Shown: one piece after another, positions 12,901 to 23,554 of the stretch
Position numbering within the stretch: position 1 is the first letter of the stretch
Layout: the number at the start of each line of letters is the position of its first letter
Origin: Pegea sp. RAD2-039
Taxonomy: Eukaryota > Chordata > Thaliacea > Salpida > Salpidae
Direction of reading: 5' to 3'
NCBI GenBank assembly: GCA_034620365.1
Contig: JAQGEQ010000343.1
Coordinates: forward strand, 496,001 to 560,000
DNA: 64,000 bases
Made by a program: the position numbers and the translations under genes
Notes under the pieces: generated by a model
The model's input: only the letters and a program-made list of their open reading frames with translations
Told to the model about the DNA's origin: nothing
Database searches by the model: none

Positions 12901-13747
12901 ATGATTAAAGTTCAAATTTATTTTTAACTTTTGTTTCTATTAATTTTCGTTTAGTTTAATTATTAATTAAATAATTTTTTTAGGTTTATTAACTTAATTT
13001 TGTAAAACTTATTTTGTTGATTGCATAAAAACTATGTTTTAATTTTTTATTCTTAAATTAAAACTAAAAAAACTTTATTTTTTGCAACAAATATATATTC
13101 TTTTTACTGATTTATAAAATGTTCTTATAATAATTTTATAAAAAAAACTATTTTATAATTTAATAAAATTTATATTTAAACAGTTTTTAGAAGTAATTTT
13201 TATCTAAATTTTATGTTCTTAAAAAATTGTTTTTTTTTCTTTCTTAAATTTATATTTTCAATTTCTTTAAAAAAAATACTTTATTAGAAAATTTATTTGT
13301 CATTTTTAAATGTTCTAACTTTTAGTTTTTGCTTTCTACTGTGAAATTTTGTTGAAAAATGTAATTAGTTGAATATGGTGAATTAGAAATTTTATTTTTG
13401 TGGAATCTGCTACTTTTACTAGAAAATTATTATCAGGTTAGACATGTTTTGTAGTTTAGTTCAGTGAAAGCTCAGTTTCTATTTTATAATTATTTTTATG
13501 AAGTTTTTATTTCTTATAAAACTATTTAATTTTTTGCTTATAACTTTATAAATTGTATCTTCTGTGTTATTATTTAATGACTATTATATTTTTTTATTCA
13601 TAAAATAAATTATGAAAAATTAAATTCTTTTTTTTAATATATAGAAACATTTTTTACTAAATATTTAAATGAAATAAATTCTTAATAAACATTTTCTTTT
13701 TCACCCAATTAAGCAATAGGAGAAACTTATTTTCACTTTTCATCTGG
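9945..13747. other. AT-rich spacer with one unexplained GC-richer block
   Basis: No gene recognised. A block at about 10350-10490 has balanced composition and open frames on both strands (plus strand HDARAEIMKTKLLPIQQDST), looking like a relic of a coding or repeat sequence of unknown kind. The rest is low-complexity AT-rich DNA. The part directly upstream of 13748 should contain the mitoferrin promoter, but no motif is clear. Confidence 0.4.
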
Positions 13748-16320
13748 ATGTCTTTTGATACTGTTGACTCAAAAATATCTTCTTTTCCTTCTAATTTAGG
13801 AATGGGTGAAGACATACAAGACTATGAATCATTACCTGATTGCTACCCACTGGGAACCCATATGATAGCTGGATCCATCGCTGGTATTGTTGAACATTCT
13901 GCAATATATCCTATAGATTCTGTTAAAGTAAGTTTTAATGTTTCAAAATGAAAAAGTTATAAATTTTGTGAGCAATTTTATTTGTTGTCTTTTTTATTTA
14001 ATATTTTAATCTTAATTTAATTAGTTCCTTATTTCTAATGTTGTCGATTTGGTTGTGAGCTTAAAATAGATAAAATATTTCATTCTTTTTATAAAATTAA
14101 AAACCTGTTTATTCAGTGGTTTTGATGATAATAATGAAATTATAATTTGACAAAGTTCCTGTTAAAATCCACATTTCTAAAGTTTTAATTTAATAAAAGT
14201 TATTTTAAACTCTATCAAATTTAAATCCTTAAATAAATAATTTTTTTATAAATACAAAACCATGATGCTTATGAATTGTTCAAATTTTCACTAAATCATT
14301 ATGATTATTTCTTTTCTATAAACTTTTGTTGTAACCTATTTGTTTAATGAGTAACTTGACCATGTTTAACTTTAATATTTACAATTTAAACCTTTTTTTC
14401 ATAATCTACAAACAAATACTGACCAATCAATAGCTTTAAATGTAAATATTTAACTTTCAATACTTAGGTAGAAATATCAGTTTCTACCTTGATCTAAACA
14501 AAATTATTTCTAAACTGTTTTTTATTGACAGACTCAAATGCAAAGTTTAAAAAATGTGCCTTATCGTGGTTTAACAGATGCTATGTCCACCATGGTCCAA
14601 GCAAACGGGGTTCGAAGCATGTTTAGAGGCATGAGTGCCATGGTTGTAGGCGCTGGACCTGCCCATGCCCTATATTTTGGTAGTTATGAAACTGTAAAGA
14701 AAAAATTGACTGAAAATATATCTGGAAACCCAAAAAAGCAGAATTGTGATCTTGCTTATGGTAAGACCTTTTTTTATTTTAATTTATTGGAGGTCTTTGT
14801 TTTGAGCATAAAACTACTCAACCAAAAAAATTCCAATTGATTAACCTCTAGGTGAACTTTCCCAAGCCAATGTCCCAGGCTACTGTCCCAGGCTACTGTC
14901 CCAGGCTACTGTCCCAGGCTACTGTTCCAGGCTACTGTTCCAGGCTAATGTCCCAGGCTACTGTCCCAAGCTACTGTCCCAAGCCAATGTCCCAAGCTAC
15001 TGTCCCAAGCTACTGTCCCAGACTACTGTCCCAGACTACTGTTCTAGGCTACTGTCCCAGGCTAATATCCCAAGCTACTGTCCCAGGCTAATGTCCCAAG
15101 CCAATGTCCCAAGTTGCTGTCCCAAGCTACTGTCCCAAGCTACTGTCCTAGGCTACTGTCCCAGGCTAATATCCCAAGCTACTGTCCCAAGCCAATGTCC
15201 CAAGCTACTGTCCTAGGCTACTGTCCCAGGCTAATATCCCAAGTCAATGTCCCAGGCTAATGTCCCAAGCCAATGTCCCAAGCTGCTGTCCCAAGCTACT
15301 GTCCCAGGCTACTGTCCTAGGCTACTGTCCCAGGCTAATATCCTAAGCTACTGTCCCAAGCCAATGTCCCAAGCTACTGTCCTAGGCTACTGTCCCAGGC
15401 TAATATCCCAAGCCAATGTCCCAGGCTAATGTCCCAAGTTGCTGTCCCAAGCTACTGTCCTAGGTCACTGTCCCAGTCCGTCATTAGCCCTGGTCGTAGG
15501 ACCATCTAGGACAGGGAAAGTCTGAAATCTGTTGACCTCGTGGTCACTGTCCTAGGTCACTGGGCCGTGTCACCGAACAGCGGATCTAAAAAGTGAATTA
15601 CTCTTTTCTATTTTTTAAAACATTTATTTTATCGACAGCTATCGCTGGGGCGAGCGCATCTTTTTTTCATGACCTCGTCATGACCCCAGCTGAAGGTAAA
15701 CTTCTTCTAATTTACATAAATCGCAGTTTAACTTGACAACAATTTAATTTTTAGTGATAAAACAACGAATGCAGATGTATAATTCATCTTATAAAAATTG
15801 CCAAAATTGTATGATGGATATTTACCGTCGAGAAGGCTTCCGTGCTTTTTACAGAAGCTTTTCAACCTCCTATCTCATGAATGCTCCTTTTCAAATCATT
15901 CATTTCGTAGTTTACGAAAAATCTCAAAAAAAATTAAACCCCGAATGTCACTACAATCCATTCTCGCATATGGTTAGTGGAGCTTTAGCTGGAGGAACTG
16001 CTGCGTTTGCTACAAATCCGTTAGATGTTTGTAAAACTTTGTTAAATACTCAGCAACATCAGAAGTCTTCCATAATCCAAGGATTACCTTCTGCTTTACG
16101 AACTGTTTTTGCAACAAATGGATTCCAAACCTTTTTTCGTGGATGTGGTGCCCGTGTTTTATACCAAGCACCATCCACAGCTGTGTCTTGGAGTGTCTAT
16201 GAGCTCTTTAAACGAAATATTTTAAATGACAGCCAACATAAAAATGATTGTTCAGACATTTATTCTGATACTAACTTATTTTGTCACACCATTAAGCTAA
16301 CACACGAAAAAGATAAATAG
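13748..16320 (+). CDS. SLC25A37: Mitoferrin, mitochondrial iron importer (SLC25A28/37 family), 4 exons
   Basis: Exons 13748-13927, 14532-14760, 15639-15695 and 15755-16320 join in phase to 343 residues. Mitochondrial carriers have three repeats of about 100 residues. The signature PxDxxK-type motifs are visible as YPIDSVK (residues 54-60), MTPAEVIKQR (about 151-160) and TNPLDVCK. Mitoferrin-specific stretches are DYESLP, AGSIAGIVEHSAIYP, GAGPAHALYFGSYE, MNAPFQIIHF and APSTAVSWSVYE. It should import ferrous iron across the inner membrane for haem and iron-sulphur synthesis. Exon 3 is only 57 bp. Intron 2 (14761-15638) carries a 13-bp minisatellite and part of a dispersed element. A later in-frame ATG at 13802 is an alternative start. 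The symbol stands for the family; paralogues 25A28 and 25A37 cannot be separated here. Confidence 0.93.
14861..15476. repeat. 13-bp minisatellite in mitoferrin intron 2
   Basis: About 47 tandem units of CTACTGTCCCAGG with CTAATGTCCCAAG-type variants. Spurious Ser/Gln/Cys/Pro-rich frames (14852-15091, 15247-15429) come from the array. The same units occur again at 58.5 kb. Confidence 0.95.
15470..15590 (+). repeat. Dispersed element flank adjoining the 13-bp array, copy 1
   Basis: Contains AGCCCTGGTCGTAGGACCAT, GACCTCGTGGTCACTG and GGGCCGTGTCACCGAACAGC. All are found again at 58462-58810 on the same strand. This shows that the 13-bp array is part of a larger dispersed element and is not simply a local slippage product. 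Confidence 0.8.
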
Positions 16321-16392
16321 TATCGAATTTGGTCTTTTATCTTTCTGGTTCTTGTTTATATAATTTAAATCTGAAATAATATTTTTATTTTA

Positions 16393-16398
16393 AATAAA
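16393..16398 (+). terminator. Polyadenylation signal AATAAA for mitoferrin
   Basis: Canonical hexamer 73 bp after the stop codon; in AT-rich DNA this could occur by chance, but its position is right. Confidence 0.5.
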
Positions 16399-18059
16399 AC
16401 GAGTTTTAGGTTAAGATAGTCAAATATAGATTTGTTGATTAGATAAAATTTAACTAACCAACCAAAGATAAATTGGCTATTTTGAAAACAAATTTTAATG
16501 TTTTATTTCGCATGTGAACAAGAACCTAATTGCTTGCATCTTAAATCTTTTTTTTCGCATGTACCCTTTACTTCAAGCGAAATTATCATCTGGCTTTTAA
16601 ATGATCAACACAAAAAAAACATTTTCGTCACAGCCTCTATCCCTTTTAAATAAAAAATTTCGACGTAGCCACATAAAATCTTGCATCTTTTCTAATTAAT
16701 TGACTAGATTTAATTAGTTAGTTAAACCATTAGTTGTCAATTCTCTATAATTTAGACAATTGCATTTATAATATAAAACAAATGCAAGCTTACTGTTTCT
16801 GCTTTTGTATATTTTAAAAGGAAGTTACAAGGTGCTGACATCTGCATAACTTGATAAAAGCATTTTGGTTTTATCGGCAATTTTACTAAAACACTTAAAT
16901 TTGTGAAATAATCTAACATTTTAGGATTTAAAATTGTTTGTAATACAAACTATCAAGCAAATAGACTTGGAAAGACCTAAATTGAAGTGAATAGGTCGGA
17001 AGCGACGATTTTGTGGTTATTAAGTCTCAATTAATAGCTTTTTATGGTTTAACTGATATATCTAAATTTATTTATATTGGAATTATTATTAGTTGCAGAT
17101 AAAACAGTTGTTGTAAATAAATATTTCTGTAAAATACTGAACTGATTATTTCTAGTAATAAGTTTTTAATAAATAAATTTTATAAAAAATGCAGAAAAAA
17201 AAGTTTAATTATTTTATATTCTTTAAAATGTTGATAATCAGAAATTTACTTTTTATTTAAAAAATGGTTAGATAATTTTCTATCAAAACATGAAAGTTAT
17301 TTTAAATGATTTGGCAGAATTGTCTAAATATAGTAAAAACTTTCAAATATTTCTGCAAATTGTAAACTATTTTATAAAATATTATTGACAATAAAATAAT
17401 TTGTTGATGTAGTCAACTTTTTAAAAGGAATTTTCTAGTAGCTAATTAAACGATCAAGATTTTTACAAGTTTGTTTAGTGAAAGAAAAGTTACGAATATT
17501 TTTCTGCAAAATACATTTTTAGAATTTTTTGATTTATTTCAAATTTTAAAAAGTTTTGTTTTTATTTATATAAAATTTTTTTGTTTGTTTATTTCGTCAA
17601 TTATTTTTGAGACTACATTTTTTTTTATAGAATTGAGATGTTTACAGTATATAAAACTTAAAAAAAATTAAAGCAAATAGAAGTTAAAAAATGTTTTTGG
17701 CCTAAAGGCAAAAAGACACCTATAAAGAGAATTTGAACATTTTTTTCATTATGTTGATTTAAAAATTTTTCACTTTTTGAAAAACTTGTAAAAAAGGAAC
17801 AAACAAATAACTCTTAGTATATATCAATACTTAGGTATTTTATTGTCAGAAATTCAGTTAATATAAAAGATTAATTTGAACCAGCCAAAAACCCCAAACA
17901 ACTTGAATAAGTTTTTTTTTATTTTTATGATTTCTTGCATGAGTTACTTCATTAAATTTTTATAATAAAATCATTCAACCAAAACAATAGTCACATAATT
18001 TGTTCGTCATTTTATTGCGTATTATGATGTAGTTAACATCGCCTTTTTGAAAGTTACTC

Positions 18060-18135
18060 ATGATGAAAGGAAGTTGCCTTCCTAACTGCGCATGCGCATT
18101 AATTATAATGGTCAGTAGCGTATGTTGAACCACCC
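18060..18135 (-). repeat. Dispersed element terminal fragment with NRF-1-like palindrome, copy 3
   Basis: Read on the minus strand, it shares GGGGTGGTTC, CATTATAAT and AATGCGCATGCGCAG with 58816-58859. The perfect palindrome TGCGCATGCGCA lies at 18087-18098. This is an inverted partial copy of the end of the element at 58.5-58.9 kb. Confidence 0.65.
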
Positions 18136-19673
18136 CTAACTTTACTTCTAAATTAATCTCAAATTAGTTGATTCTGTTTCACTTTTATTAGTTGGGAAAT
18201 AGAAGCTTGAATATTTCATTTTAAATCTTTTAATTATTTGTATTTATCTGTTTTCGAATTACCACTTTAAAAACTTTAAGTATTTTTAACTTTTATCTAT
18301 TGAACGCTTGACTGCGAGTTACAAATTCAACAACTATTAATAAACTTGGTGAGGTAGATAAAATTATAAAGAATTACTCACAAATACTCGGCCATAATAC
18401 AAAACTTCCAATTTAATGTAGTCCACAAGCCTGCTAGCAGCTGAAAAAGCGCCCGAATTTTTACAATTTTCAAAGAAAGAAAAATGTTATGTAAAACTAT
18501 TTTTTCTTGAAAATTGTTCAATTGCTTATAAAAGAAATTTCAACATTTTAAAATTTGTTATTTTGATATTGAGAAAATAATTATTGTCAAGATTACGATT
18601 TGATATAATCATAAAAATTATTTCAACACATAAAAAATAAACAAAATTATTTTATTTCTCAATTTTTATACTAAAATCACAAAATTGCAACTTAAGAAAA
18701 GTTTTGAGAAATAATTTCTTGCGTTTTGTTTATTTTGAATTTAAAATTTGTTTTTATAATTTATGAATTATCTATTATAATTAGGTACTTTTGAAAATCA
18801 TGAAAAAATTAAATCAAAATAAAAGTTATTAGCTTTAATTAAAAACAACTTTAGAAGAAACAATAATTTTTTGGGTTTAGTTTCAATAATTTTGTCTTTC
18901 AGTTATTAGATAGATAATTAATTTAAAAATTATCACATTTAAGTTTATGTTTAGAATCACAGTTATTTTTGTTTATAAAAATAAATAATAATATTAATTA
19001 AATGTAAGAAATTTGTTATATTTTTAAAACTTTCATTTTTTAAAATACTTTTTTCGAAATGTTTCTTGATTTTGAATTAAACCATTTTTAAGAAGCTTAT
19101 ATCTACTAAACATTCAGTATTCAAAAATAAAAATAAAATCTAATAATTGTTAACTATCTAAATAATAAAAATTAATTCAAAACATAATTTGTTCCACAAA
19201 TGTAATTTCAAATTATTATAAAAACTATTATAAAAATTTATTTTATGTTATGAATACCTAAAAGATTATTTTAGATTTCATATTTTGAAAACTAGTAAAG
19301 ACAGCTTTTGGTAATAATTTGAATTTTCTTAAATATTAAATTTTGCAAATTATAAAAAAAACATTACATAAATAACTTAAAAACTATTAAATACTGAAGA
19401 TAAGCTTCAGTACTTTTCGAAAGCCTAAACTCTAGTATTTAGAGAGATGCATAATTCTTACCGCTAGTAGAAAAACCTTTTGATAACTTTGTTGTCAAAG
19501 AATTTCTACTAATAAATCGACTGAAATAGATTTTATTAAGTTGTTGTACTTTGCATGTTTTGTATTTAGATGTATATAAAGTAGAAAATTAAATGTTATT
19601 AACATAAACAGTTTGACAAAATTACGAAATATTAAAAAAAGTATCTTTGTGAAAAATATTTATTTATAATAAA

Positions 19674-20131
19674 TGTGAAGGAGGGTGCATGAAGAGAGCA
19701 CCTCTCGCTAACACATTCTCACAAATAATATCTATTAAGTTAGAAATATAGAAATGAAAAGAAGTAACACATGGCATTTCGGTAGTCCTCAAAACATATA
19801 ACAGTGAACAATAATATGGAATACTAATAATATTAAAAAAGGGAAAAATTCACAGTTTAGAAATGACAATGTTGGCAATATTATAATGGTTCAACTTCTT
19901 TTTGAACAACGCGAGTGACTTCGATATGACAATGTCTGATGGCAGCTGGTTCCACGTACTAATTGTGCGGAATGAGAAAAAATTTGCTCTGATTAATGTA
20001 CCAGGTGATATAGGCTCATTAAAATGTAATGTGTGTCGTCTGAGCGGACATAACTTGAAGGAAGGACTAATAGAAAAGAAATCATCGAATTTAAGGTCAA
20101 TTGAATTGTGAAAAAATAATAAATTTATCAA
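19674..20131 (-). mobile_element. 5'-truncated LINE, copy D, with C-terminal reverse-transcriptase ORF
   Basis: Minus frame 20131-19850 ends in RANFFSFRTISTWNQLPSDI then SLALFKKKL, the conserved C-terminal tail of CR1-like LINE polymerases and nearly the same as copy B. It is followed by the full family 3'UTR down to 19676 with the hairpin (GGGTGC, GCACCT). This is one of the most complete copies in the window, but it still has no catalytic domain. Confidence 0.85.
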
Positions 20132-20840
20132 ATTGAAGAATTTTGTTCATAAAAGTTTTAATAATTATTTCTTTACTTATTAATTATTATGAATAATAAT
20201 ATTTTTTATTTAAAAAAGAATATTTTTATTTTATTAATTATATATTCATCTAAACTAAAATGGTTCTTCAAACTTTGATTCAAGTTAAATCATTATTTTA
20301 AAAAATCAATTTAAAAACGAATTAGGTAATAAAGGAATCTTTAAAAACTTTTAATTTCATCTTTTTAAATTTTAGAATATTCCAGCTTTAAAATATAATT
20401 GTAAAAAATGAATTAAAATAAATATTCAGAAAAAAAGTAACTTTTTATGGTAAACCTTCTTAAAAGTATTAAAAAATATTTGCTCCATAAATACATCAAA
20501 AATGATTCCAAATTACAATTTCAAAGAAACTAAATTATTTTGAACTCATTTAAAATAAATTTCAGATTACTTTAAACTTTAATTCTTAAAAATTTTGCCA
20601 ACTTTCACTTTATAATTTTATCCACAACATATACATCGCATCATAAGCAAATCTTTATTGCCAGGAAATATTTTCCCATCTTTTATCTTTTTTGATTATT
20701 AGTAAATGTTGGTGAGATGCTCTTTACTTCTTTCACTTGTTGTAAGCTTGTGAAAGTTACCTGGTTAGTGACTGACAAACAAATAAACAGTTAGAGTAAA
20801 AAATAACAAAAAGTATTTTTGTATAAATTAATCTATTTTA
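20132..20840. other. Spacer at the 3' side of PUS3
   Basis: AT-rich with no gene. A slightly richer patch at about 20630-20765 may be the PUS3 3'UTR. TTTATT at 20837-20842 overlaps the PUS3 stop and could act as its polyadenylation signal on the minus strand. Confidence 0.35.
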
Positions 20841-22157
20841 TTAAATTGGTTTATTTAACTTTCGACATAGAAAAAGTTTACGTTTTTCTTTATCTTTTGG
20901 GATATAATTTTGAAGTGAATGATAATTGGCCCCATGAATTAAATCTTTAACATCCAAGGAACCTTTATAATCTTCAATTAACAAATCAGTAAGCTCCTTC
21001 ACCATATGAGCCTTGACAGCTAGTTCACTCCAATATTTTTGAAAATTTCTAATTAATAACTTCTGATTTTCATTAGAACAGATCCAGTTTAGTTTCTGAT
21101 CATAAGAACATTTGAATAATGTTAAACTATCAGCAGCTGATAGATAATAAGATGGCTTGTATACTAAAACTGAAACATCCAAAAATTGTGAAATAATTTC
21201 TTCATTTTCTAATTTTAATCCAACTAGAAATAAAATTGTCATCATATTTCGAACTTGATGATGTAAAAAACCAGTTCCTTTAATCTTTGCAAAAAAAATA
21301 GAATAATCTTCATCCACTCTTGAATCACAAGACACAATTTCAAACTCAAAGATCTGTCGGATACTTGATTTAAAATCTGACTTCCTTATCTTTGCAAAAT
21401 TTTTAAAGTTATGAATTCCACAAAATCTTTTAGCAGCTTTTTTCATGAGATCAACATCTAAGGACCCTTTTATAAAATAGAATCTATACTCTCTACTCTT
21501 ACAATCGAATCTAGCTGAAAATAGGTTATCAACAGGACTCCAAGCAACTATTTGAATATCTCTTGGTAAAAACTTATTCAATAACAAAGGATAATCAAAT
21601 TCAATTTGGTTATCAACTTTATTCCCATCTAAATTCAAACTTTGTTTGTTTTCAAGAACATCTTTAACAAGTTTAGAAACTCCTAAAGTTGGTGAAAATT
21701 TAGATGCAATGTTTAGATTAATCACTTGCCCAAATGAACTAACTTCTTTGTCAGTTCTTCCACATTTTTCTAACTTAACTGGATCTGATGGAGTGACTAA
21801 ACCACTTTGTCTTAAAGCTCCACGCAGCAAGCTTTCAATTGTATCATCAATCTGTCGTTGATCTTGAAGACCGTAATAATTCCACCCTAAATAAGCAACT
21901 TTAATTGCAATATGTCGATAAAAAACTGGATTTATTTTTCGTTTGATTTTTTTTTTCTGTTGTTTTTTTCTTTTTGTCAAATTTTGTTTTTCAGAAAAAC
22001 AACAGAGATTTTGAAGAGATAAAATTTTCTTGATAAGATCTTCTTTACTTAAACCTTCTAGCTGACTTTTTAATAAAATAGAGATTCTTTTTGAAGACAT
22101 CAAATTTGGTGATATTTTATAAAAAGTTTTATTTAAAAAGATTATTTTATTAATCAA
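20841..22157 (-). CDS. PUS3: tRNA pseudouridine(38/39) synthase, PUS3/Deg1 type (single exon)
   Basis: A 438-residue intronless frame (human PUS3 is about 480). TruA-family enzymes convert U38/U39 of the tRNA anticodon stem-loop to pseudouridine. Visible blocks are RHIAIKVAYLGWNYYGLQDQ (residues 81-100), CGRTDKEVSSFGQVI (132-146, catalytic Asp136), AWSPVDNLFSARFDCKSREY and GTGFLHHQVRNM. The run KRKKQQKKKIKRK (62-74) could be a nuclear signal. One oddity: the usual Gly of RTDKGVS is Glu138 here (codon 21744-21746). ATG at 22157 is the first in frame; a second Met at residue 20 (MSSKRIS) is an alternative. The first 18 residues are hydrophobic and basic, so a mitochondrial form is conceivable but unproven. 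Convergent with mitoferrin. Confidence 0.93.
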   Translation of the reverse strand: MINKIIFLNKTFYKISPNLMSSKRISILLKSQLEGLSKEDLIKKILSLQNLCCFSEKQNLTKRKKQQKKKIKRKINPVFYRHIAIKVAYLGWNYYGLQDQRQIDDTIESLLRGALRQSGLVTPSDPVKLEKCGRTDKEVSSFGQVINLNIASKFSPTLGVSKLVKDVLENKQSLNLDGNKVDNQIEFDYPLLLNKFLPRDIQIVAWSPVDNLFSARFDCKSREYRFYFIKGSLDVDLMKKAAKRFCGIHNFKNFAKIRKSDFKSSIRQIFEFEIVSCDSRVDEDYSIFFAKIKGTGFLHHQVRNMMTILFLVGLKLENEEIISQFLDVSVLVYKPSYYLSAADSLTLFKCSYDQKLNWICSNENQKLLIRNFQKYWSELAVKAHMVKELTDLLIEDYKGSLDVKDLIHGANYHSLQNYIPKDKEKRKLFLCRKLNKPI

Positions 22158-23466
22158 ACAAAACTTTAAAAAGTATTTAAAGCTAAAATAAAAAGTTTTA
22201 AATAATTGTTGTAAATTTAATGTGAGTTAAAATATTAAAAAGTTGATAAAATAATTTAGATAAAATATATTTTTTAATAAATATTATTTATTCTTAAATT
22301 AATAGTATATTTCACAAATATTTATAAAAAACTTTAAATTGAAAGATTTTTATGAAGATTAAAAACTTTTTTGTTTTCAAAAATTTGATTTAACTCAATT
22401 AATTAATTTTTAATTATTGCTTTCATAATAAACTTGATAAAATAAATTATTTATAAATCCTAAATATAATAAATAGTTTTATTTAACTACAATTGAAACA
22501 AAATAAATTTTGAATTAAAATAATATTAAAATATTCTTAGAATAAAAATGTTTAAATCCAAAAAACTTATAAAATATATTTTTATTAAAATCATAAAATT
22601 TTTTAGCACATTACAGAAGTCAACTTGGGGAAAAAACCTAACCAGTTACCATTTAAATATTTATTAATATATTCAATTAAAATGAAATATCACAAATAAA
22701 AATAATTTGAATTATTTAATTTTAATTAATTTATTCATTTAATATTTTAGATTAAGCTAAATTTCATCATATATGAACATTTATACTTTTATAGTAGATC
22801 ATGTATTTAAAATATAAATAATGAAAATATTTGAATAAATTATTTACAGAAAAGCTAAAATATGATTTAAAACCAACTAATTCAACTTTATCAAATTATT
22901 AAATATTTAAACCGTTTTTTTTATATTAAAATTTACATATTATAAAATATGAAATTATATTAAAACAAAGTCACGCAAAAACTTTGAAAAATATTTCAAT
23001 TAATTTGAAAAAACTATAATAAGAAAATTTAGATAAATAAATAAATGTTTAATAATTTTTTGATTTAGTTTATTTGAAAGTATATAAAGAAAACTAAATA
23101 ATTCGTCAAATATAGTTAGTTAATTAATAGTCTGATGTACCATAATAAATCTTATAAAAGTTTACTTCTAGATATTTAACTTAAATTTAAGTGTTTAGAA
23201 AATTAATTTAAAATATTATTCTTTTAAAACTCAAAAATTAGTAACTACATCTTTATATATTTATTTAAAAGCTTTATATTCTAAATTTGTTGCCGCTTAC
23301 TTTAAAAACCTACAAAATACTTTGATAAAGGTTTAATTGATAAATAAAAAGAAAAATTATTATTATTAATTCTCAATTAATAGTTTTTAAGCTAAAAAAA
23401 TAGACACTTTAAATTAAAGCGTTAAAAAAAAACCATATATTATGTGATTAAAGTGTTCATCTATCA
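22158..23466. other. AT-rich spacer between PUS3 and tRNA-Ile
   Basis: I see no coding frame, repeat family or RNA signal. The PUS3 promoter must lie here, but no motif stands out. Confidence 0.5.
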
Positions 23467-23554
23467 GCTCCAGTGGCGCAATCGGTTAGCGCGCCGTACT
23501 TATAAGACAGTATGGGTTATGCGGAGGTTGTGAGTTCGAGCCTCACCTGGAGCA
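23467..23554 (+). tRNA. trnI-TAT: tRNA-Ile (anticodon TAT) with 14-nt intron
   Basis: Full cloverleaf: acceptor GCTCCAG/CTGGAGC plus discriminator A. The D-arm stem is GCGC/GCGC. The anticodon stem is CCGTA/TGCGG with loop CTTATA-A, anticodon TAT at 23501-23503. The T-arm is GTGAG-TTCGAGC-CTCAC. A 14-nt intron (about 23505-23518) sits between positions 37 and 38, the usual place for nuclear tRNA introns. Animal tRNA-Ile(UAU) genes are known to be intron-containing. A-box TGGCGCAATCGG and B-box GAGTTCGAGCC are intact. A T-rich stretch (TTTCTTTTT) from 23555 can end Pol III transcription. Confidence 0.97.

Larger units (their letters stand above)
16321..19673. other. Mitoferrin 3' region and AT-rich spacer
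   Basis: Starts with the mitoferrin 3'UTR (AATAAA at 16393). The remainder is AT-rich without a convincing frame, apart from the short GC-richer repeat at 18060-18135. The reading frame at 17471-17671 is an AT-rich chance frame. Confidence 0.45.

Noticed and set aside
14852-15429. Ser/Gln/Cys/Pro repeat proteins
   Set aside because: Produced by the 13-bp array inside mitoferrin intron 2; no start context or conservation.
17471-17671. Small hydrophobic frames at 17471-17671, 36845-37057, 43794-43985, 50280-50629 and 53203-53418
   Set aside because: Phe/Ile/Leu/Lys-rich chance frames in AT-rich spacer or intron DNA with no recognisable motif.
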